Shown in pieces: positions 5,604 through 8,905 of a DNA stretch of 8,905 nt. Source of the DNA: Bacteroidaceae bacterium. Its GTDB lineage: Bacteria > Bacteroidota > Bacteroidia > Bacteroidales > Bacteroidaceae. Positions within the stretch are counted from its first letter, which is position 1. The number at the start of each line of letters is the position of its first letter. The notes beneath the pieces are model-generated. The model ran no database searches, was not told the origin of the DNA, and saw nothing but the letters and a program-made list of their open reading frames with translations. A program made the position numbers and the translations under genes. Location: contig JAUUPT010000111.1 in NCBI GenBank assembly GCA_030843315.1, forward strand, positions 1-8,905, given 5' to 3'.

Positions 5604-6347
5604 TTAGCCCATCAGCAACTGCGTCAGCACCAGGTCGGCAAACAGGATTAGTACGCTGCTGCATACTACGGAGTCGGTAGATGCCTTTCCCACCTCGATA
5701 GAACCGCCTTCGACGGTATAGCCGAAGAAAGCCGATACGGTGGAAATGATGAAGGCAAAAAACAGAGACTTGATGATGCCGCACCAGATGAACCATTCCA
5801 CAAACATATATTGCAGACCGTATTCCAGGTCGACGGCCGACATGATGCCGCCAAACCAACAGGTGCAGAACGCTCCGATGATGCCGGCAAATATACTGAA
5901 CGTTACCATCAGCGGAATGGTTGTCACCATCGCCACTATTTTAGGCAGAATCAGGTAATTGGCCGAATTCACTCCCATAATCTCAAGGGCGTCTATCTGC
6001 TGGGTCACCCGCATGGTGCCCAGCTCGGAAGCAATATTGGAACCGACCTTACCAGCCAGAATCAGACACATGATGGAAGAAGAAAACTCCAGCAACATGA
6101 TTTCGCGGGTTACATAACCCACCGTCCAGCGGGGCATGAAGGGACTTTCGATGTTCAGCTTAATCTGTATGGTGATTACAGCTCCGATAAAGAACGATAT
6201 CAGCAGTACGATGCCGATAGAGTTCACACCGAGCTGCTCCAACTCGTTGACGTACTGGCGGAAAAACATTCGCATGCGTTCGGGGCGGGTAAATACACGG
6301 CCCATCAGCATGATATATCTTCCCACAGTTCTAAGTGCTTTAATCAT
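5604..6347 (-). CDS. mlaE: MlaE-type ABC permease, lipid transport
   Basis: A 247-residue inner-membrane permease of the MlaE family, partner of the adjacent MlaF. The family motif ELGTMRVTQQIDALEIMGVN (108-127), followed by a YL..P segment, is clear. Hydrophobic spans are visible at about 43-62, 87-99, 132-165, 183-209 and 227-246, with an amphipathic basic N-terminus (1-34). The length is usual. The start ATG at 6347 lies 20 nt from a perfect minus-strand -7 box, which fixes the start well. It is transcribed away from lptB and is first in an mlaE-mlaF operon. In other bacteria MlaE dimers work with MlaF dimers and an MCE hexamer; the MCE gene is not in the window. Confidence 0.93.
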   Translation of the reverse strand: MIKALRTVGRYIMLMGRVFTRPERMRMFFRQYVNELEQLGVNSIGIVLLISFFIGAVITIQIKLNIESPFMPRWTVGYVTREIMLLEFSSSIMCLILAGKVGSNIASELGTMRVTQQIDALEIMGVNSANYLILPKIVAMVTTIPLMVTFSIFAGIIGAFCTCWFGGIMSAVDLEYGLQYMFVEWFIWCGIIKSLFFAFIISTVSAFFGYTVEGGSIEVGKASTDSVVCSSVLILFADLVLTQLLMG

Positions 6348-6367
6348 AACTTATATGTATTTGTGCG

Positions 6368-6375
6368 CAAATGTA
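6368..6375 (-). promoter_or_regulatory. -7 box of the mlaE-mlaF promoter
   Basis: On the minus strand these bases read TACATTTG, an exact TAnnTTTG match. Transcription would start near 6362, leaving a leader of about 15 nt before mlaE. No consensus -33 is visible (the base positions 19 bp upstream read GCAA). It is the left arm of the inverted repeat it forms with the lptB -7 box. Confidence 0.65.
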
Positions 6376-6398
6376 CACACATTCCGGCATATTTTTGC

Positions 6399-6406
6399 TA
6401 CATTTG
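6399..6406 (+). promoter_or_regulatory. -7 box of the lptB promoter
   Basis: TACATTTG is an exact TAnnTTTG match, 18 bp before the lptB start codon, leaving a leader of about 13 nt. No consensus -33 is visible (CACA at 19-bp spacing). The box and its flank (6399-6408) are the exact reverse complement of 6366-6375. Confidence 0.65.
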
Positions 6407-6424
6407 CGGCAAAATAACGCAAGT

Positions 6425-7180
6425 ATGGAAGAAAGCAAGATGGTGCTTCGTACGGAAGATTTGGTCAAAAAGTACGGCAAGCGTACAGTGGTGAGCCATG
6501 TCTCCATCGATGTAAAGCAAGGTGAGATTGTAGGTTTGCTGGGACCGAACGGTGCCGGCAAGACGACTTCGTTCTATATGACCGTGGGGCTGATAACTCC
6601 GAATGAGGGACGTATCTTCCTGGATGACTTGGACATCACGAAATACCCCGTGTATAAGCGTGCACAAACGGGTATCGGCTATTTGGCGCAAGAAGCGTCC
6701 GTGTTCCGTCAGATGAGTGTGGAAGACAACATTGCGTCTGTGCTCGAAATGACTGACCGGCCTTTGGAATACCGGAAGGAAAAGTTGGAGAGCCTGATTG
6801 CCGAGTTTCGCTTGCAGAAGGTGCGGAAGAATAAAGGTAACCAGCTATCCGGTGGTGAGCGCCGCCGTACGGAGATTGCCCGTTGCCTTGCCATCGACCC
6901 TAAATTCATTATGCTCGATGAACCTTTTGCCGGAGTCGACCCGATTGCGGTGGAAGATATCCAGCAGATTGTGTGGAAACTGAAAGACCGCAATATCGGC
7001 ATTCTGATTACCGACCACAACGTGCAGGAAACGCTGAGCATCACCGACCGTGCTTACTTGTTGTTTGAAGGGAAGATTCTTTTCCAGGGTACTCCGGAAG
7101 AATTGTCGGAGAATAAGATTGTGCGTGAAAAATATCTGAGTAATAGCTTTGTGCTTCGTCGCAAGGATTTTATGAAATAG
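6425..7180 (+). CDS. lptB: LPS export ABC ATPase LptB
   Basis: A 251-residue LptB, the cytoplasmic ATPase that powers lipopolysaccharide extraction from the inner membrane with LptF and LptG. Diagnostic features: Walker A GPNGAGKT (40-47), Q-loop in GYLAQEASVFR (Q89), signature LSGGERRR (141-148), Walker B FIMLDEP (161-167, E166), D-loop AGVDP (169-173) and H-loop in ITDHNVQETL (H198). The DEPFAGVDPIAV and TDHNVQETL blocks separate LptB from other ABC ATPases. The ATG at 6425 is chosen because the frame's earlier ATG (6371) lies upstream of the -7 box and would add 18 residues that look unrelated to the family. The lptA, lptC, lptF and lptG genes are not nearby. It stands alone between a divergent promoter and a terminator. 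Confidence 0.94.
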   Translation: MEESKMVLRTEDLVKKYGKRTVVSHVSIDVKQGEIVGLLGPNGAGKTTSFYMTVGLITPNEGRIFLDDLDITKYPVYKRAQTGIGYLAQEASVFRQMSVEDNIASVLEMTDRPLEYRKEKLESLIAEFRLQKVRKNKGNQLSGGERRRTEIARCLAIDPKFIMLDEPFAGVDPIAVEDIQQIVWKLKDRNIGILITDHNVQETLSITDRAYLLFEGKILFQGTPEELSENKIVREKYLSNSFVLRRKDFMK

Positions 7181-7205
7181 TGGTTCGGCCCATCTGTGCT
7201 GCCAC

Positions 7206-7240
7206 AAAAAAAGACCGCTTCGAAAAGCGGTCTTTTTTTT
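7206..7240. terminator. Bidirectional terminator shared by lptB and the RRM gene
   Basis: A 15-bp perfect stem (7206-7220 with 7225-7239) with GACCGCTT/AAGCGGTC as core has A tracts on the left and T tracts on the right, so it works as a U-tailed terminator on both strands. The tetraloop is CGAA for lptB transcripts and UUCG for the opposite strand. It sits between two convergent genes. Confidence 0.93.
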
Positions 7241-7257
7241 ATCTCTCCTTATGTGAA

Positions 7258-7506
7258 TTAGAATTTCGGAGGTCTTGCTTCTTTCACTACCATCTGGCGA
7301 CCGAAGAATTCGGCTCCATCCAGTTCGGAAATAGCTTTGGCAGCAGCTTCGCCGTCTTCCATTTCTACAAAAGCGATGCCTCTGAAGCGCTTTGTTTCAC
7401 GGTCGTTGATGAATTTGATAGAAGTCACTGCACCGTAATTTTCCATAACCTTCTGCAGGTCACTTTCCTTAACACGGTAGTTAAGGTTTCCAACATAAAT
7501 GTTCAT
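7258..7506 (-). CDS. Small RRM-domain RNA-binding protein
   Basis: An 82-residue protein consisting of a single RNA recognition motif. RNP2 is IYVGNL (3-8) and RNP1 is RGIAFVEM (42-49), which keeps the central aromatic F46; RNP2 supplies Y4. The order beta-alpha-beta-beta-alpha-beta is complete, and the basic tail VVKEARPPKF matches bacterial RRM proteins. Such small RRM proteins are frequent in Bacteroides, where relatives have been tied to post-transcriptional control of polysaccharide genes; the targets of this one are not predictable. A promoter (7669-7699) implies a leader of about 155 nt holding an inverted repeat, unusually long next to the short leaders of its neighbours, so control by its own product or another RNA-binding factor is possible (inference). 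The shared terminator ends it. Confidence 0.92.
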   Translation of the reverse strand: MNIYVGNLNYRVKESDLQKVMENYGAVTSIKFINDRETKRFRGIAFVEMEDGEAAAKAISELDGAEFFGRQMVVKEARPPKF

Positions 7507-7536
7507 AATGAAAATGATAAAATAAATAAATGAATA

Positions 7537-7592
7537 AAACTCTCTTGGAAATAATGATTGAATAATAAAAGGATCACAACGACAGAGAGTTT
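7537..7592 (-). promoter_or_regulatory. Inverted repeat in the RRM gene leader
   Basis: AAACTCTCT (7537-7545) and AGAGAGTTT (7584-7592) are exact reverse complements, 9 bp, around a 38-bp spacer. In the minus-strand message the stem would stand 30 nt before the start codon. It could be a protein- or RNA-binding control element; no function is demonstrated. Confidence 0.45.
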
Positions 7593-7668
7593 ACAAAAGC
7601 ATTCTTAAGAAGCGGAAGTAAAAACCATGTAATAGAAATCGAGAAACTAATGCACCATTATTCCGCGA

Positions 7669-7699
7669 CAAAGAAACATATAAATTTCGAATTAACAAT
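7669..7699 (-). promoter_or_regulatory. Promoter of the RRM gene
   Basis: On the minus strand ATTG (7699-7696) is followed after 19 bp by TTTCTTTG (7676-7669), one base off TAnnTTTG. The spacing is the classical one. The bases TCTTTGTCGC match those at the yceD promoter. Transcription would begin near 7663. Confidence 0.6.
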
Positions 7700-7800
7700 A
7701 TTTTCCTTCAATTATTTTTCTTTTTTCTTGCATAATGCAAGCTCAAACTTTAGCGGGCTACCGTTGGGTTTGGCAGGTGCATAACTGCGTGTCTATCATC

Positions 7801-7974
7801 GTTCTACTTGTGCAGAAAGTCATTCCATGAGCAGACACATTTGTTCCCATGTGCGGACATGCTCGTTCCCACCATCGGGAACGCCCATTCCCATGTGGAG
7901 AAACAGTCGTTTCTATAAGGAGAAACGCTCGTTCCTGCGGTCGGGAACGATCGTTTCCTACCTATAGGAAACTG
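7801..7974. repeat. Eight-unit palindromic tandem array, 22-bp period
   Basis: Units start at 7801, 7822, 7843, 7865, 7887, 7909, 7931 and 7953; the first two are 21 bp and the rest exactly 22 bp. The general form is GTTCCC, 6 bp, GGGAAC, 4-bp linker. Unit 3 (7865-7886) is a perfect example. In units 5 and 7 both arms change together (GTTTCT/AGAAAC; GTTTCCTA/TAGGAAAC), so pairing is kept while sequence drifts. Units 1, 2 and 4 have damaged arms. Arms can also pair with those of neighbouring units (AGAAAC at 7899-7904 with GTTTCT at 7909-7914). It lies about 100 bp upstream of the RRM promoter. I cannot assign a function. Confidence 0.85.
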
Positions 7975-8162
7975 TAATGTATTATATATCAGCGTGATGC
8001 TTCCATGTATTTTCGATGAAAAAAGACCGTTTTTTGTCCTTTTCTCTCTAAGTTCAGGCTGTGGCTGCAACGGTTCCGTCTGATTGTAGCGGAATTTAGG
8101 TTCGATTCTCTTTTTATATATATTGTATTATAGGATACGCGCAAATAATTAAGCAATGTTTT

Positions 8163-8193
8163 TTTGATAATTGAAAGAATAACGCTAATTTTG
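8163..8193 (+). promoter_or_regulatory. Full-consensus promoter of tig
   Basis: TTTG (8163-8166), a 19-bp spacer and TAATTTTG (8186-8193) match both Bacteroides sigma elements exactly. Transcription should start near 8200, giving a leader of about 48 nt. A two-codon upstream frame (ATG GAA TAA, 8211-8219) lies in the leader; it may be chance. Confidence 0.85.
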
Positions 8194-8247
8194 CACCCTC
8201 ATTTGAGATTATGGAATAAAGTATAAATCAAATAAATAATTGTCAGA

Positions 8248-8905
8248 ATGAACGTTTCATTGCAAAACATTGACAAAGTAAGCGCACTGCTTACTGTAAA
8301 GCTTGAGAAAGCGGACTATCAGGAAAAGGTAGACAAATCATTGAAGAACTTCCGTCAGAAAGCTCAGATACCGGGTTTCCGTAAGGGAATGGTTCCTATG
8401 AGCTTGGTTAAGAAGATGTACGGTAAGTCAGCAGTAGCCGAAGAAGTTAACAAGTTGCTTTCGGATACAGTATATAAGTATATCCAAGATAATAACTTAA
8501 ATATTCTGGGCGAACCCCTGCCTAACGAAGACAAGCAGCAGGAAATCGACTTCGATACAATGGAAGAATTCGAATTCTTGTTCGACATCGCCCTGGCTCC
8601 CGAATTCAAGGCTGAAGTTGCCGCTAAGGATAAAGTAGACTACTATACGATTGAAGTAACCGACGAAATGGTAGAAAACCAGATCAAGGCTTACACTCAG
8701 CGTAGCGGTAAATACGACAAGGTAGACGTTTACGAAGATAACGATATGCTGAAAGGTCTGCTTGCCGAACTCGATGAAGCCAACAATACAAAAGAAGGCG
8801 GTATTCAGGTAGAGGGCGCTGTGATGATGCCGTCTTACATGAAGAACGACGAGCAGAAAGCTATCTTCGCCGGTGCAAAGGTGAACGATGTACTCGTATT
8901 CAACC
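8248..8905 (+). CDS. tig: Trigger factor, N-terminal part (runs off the window)
   Basis: The first 219 residues of trigger factor, the chaperone that docks at the ribosomal exit tunnel and shields nascent chains. The ribosome-binding signature GFRKGMVP (43-50) is intact, in a domain covering about 1-120. The following part (about 130-219) occupies the place of the FKBP-type prolyl isomerase domain but looks divergent, as is usual in Bacteroidales, with the acidic stretch DVYEDNDMLKGLLAELDE (160-177). The start at ATG 8248 gives the expected MNVSL N-terminus and sits 54 bp after a full-consensus promoter. The frame stays open to the last base, so the C-terminal arm lies outside. Confidence 0.94.
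   Translation, partial: MNVSLQNIDKVSALLTVKLEKADYQEKVDKSLKNFRQKAQIPGFRKGMVPMSLVKKMYGKSAVAEEVNKLLSDTVYKYIQDNNLNILGEPLPNEDKQQEIDFDTMEEFEFLFDIALAPEFKAEVAAKDKVDYYTIEVTDEMVENQIKAYTQRSGKYDKVDVYEDNDMLKGLLAELDEANNTKEGGIQVEGAVMMPSYMKNDEQKAIFAGAKVNDVLVFN

Larger units (their letters stand above)
7507..8247. other. 741-bp divergent intergenic region
   Basis: Between the RRM gene and tig lie, from left to right: the RRM leader with an inverted repeat (7537-7592), its promoter (7669-7699), a T-rich patch with a small CTTGCA/TGCAAG hairpin (7727-7741), the palindromic 22-bp array (7801-7974), a stretch without recognisable content (7975-8160; only weak A/T stems near 8019-8035 and a TTCCG/CGGAA pair at 8074-8094), and the tig promoter and leader. 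I find no credible protein gene. Confidence 0.7.

Noticed and set aside
6371..6424. N-terminal extension of LptB from the ATG at 6371
   Set aside because: This start lies upstream of the lptB -7 box at 6399-6406 and inside the mlaE promoter region; the added residues do not look like LptB.
5811..6494. 227-codon plus-strand open frame
   Set aside because: It is antisense to mlaE, crosses both divergent promoters and has composition typical of a shadow frame; MlaE on the other strand is unmistakable.
7180..7533. 117-codon plus-strand open frame after lptB
   Set aside because: It reads through the terminator and is antisense to the RRM gene.
7727..7741. Terminator at the CTTGCA/TGCAAG hairpin
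   Set aside because: No T tract follows on the plus strand, and on the minus strand it is followed by A-rich sequence; it is too short to act alone.
7801..7974. CRISPR array
   Set aside because: Units are contiguous 22-bp palindromes with 4-bp linkers, with no unique spacers of 25-40 bp and no cas genes nearby.
7804..8070. 88-codon minus-strand open frame
   Set aside because: Most of it is a translation of the palindromic repeat array, with no start context, promoter or recognisable domain; the periodic residues follow from the DNA repeat.
8099..8108. GGTTCGATTC resembling a tRNA T-loop
   Set aside because: The flanking bases do not form a T stem, and no acceptor, D or anticodon arm can be drawn upstream.

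Overview
This window is a chromosomal housekeeping segment from a member of the Bacteroidales, most likely Bacteroides. The species cannot be fixed from the sequence. The assignment rests on the gene order (YceD-L32-FabH-Era-Der), the protein sequences, AT-rich spacers with weak Shine-Dalgarno sites, and several matches to the Bacteroides promoter elements (-33 TTTG, -7 TAnnTTTG).

Layout. Bases 1-55 hold the terminator of an upstream unit. A promoter at 121-128 serves the yceD-rpmF pair (153-935), followed by fabH (1060-2067). The 124-bp gap between rpmF and fabH folds into one long imperfect hairpin. A strong terminator follows fabH, and era (2151-3032) and der (3083-4396) follow it closely on the same strand. 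The stretch 4397-4786 has no protein gene of ordinary size. It contains two hairpins behind der, then a Bacteroides-type -7 box and a very strong terminator, which together outline an unexplained structured transcript of about 140 nt. On the minus strand lie mlaE (6347-5604) and mlaF (5557-4787), the permease and ATPase of an MCE-type lipid transporter. lptB (6425-7180) diverges from mlaE, and two identical back-to-back -7 boxes sit between them. lptB converges on a small RRM RNA-binding protein gene (7506-7258, minus), with a shared bidirectional terminator. A 741-bp gap (7507-8247) holds the RRM promoter and leader, an eight-unit array of palindromic repeats with a 22-bp period, and a full-consensus promoter for the trigger factor gene tig, which runs off the right edge.

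How the genes fit together. The left half concerns ribosome assembly (YceD, L32, Era, Der) next to the initiating enzyme of fatty-acid synthesis (FabH). The middle pairs two ABC systems that move lipids to or from the outer membrane: Mla-type phospholipid transport and Lpt lipopolysaccharide export. The right end adds a putative post-transcriptional regulator and the ribosome-bound chaperone.

The protein genes are ordinary core genes. The observations most worth following are non-coding: the candidate small RNA at about 4621-4761, the palindromic 22-bp array at 7801-7974, the rpmF-fabH hairpin, and the mutually overlapping mlaE/lptB promoters.
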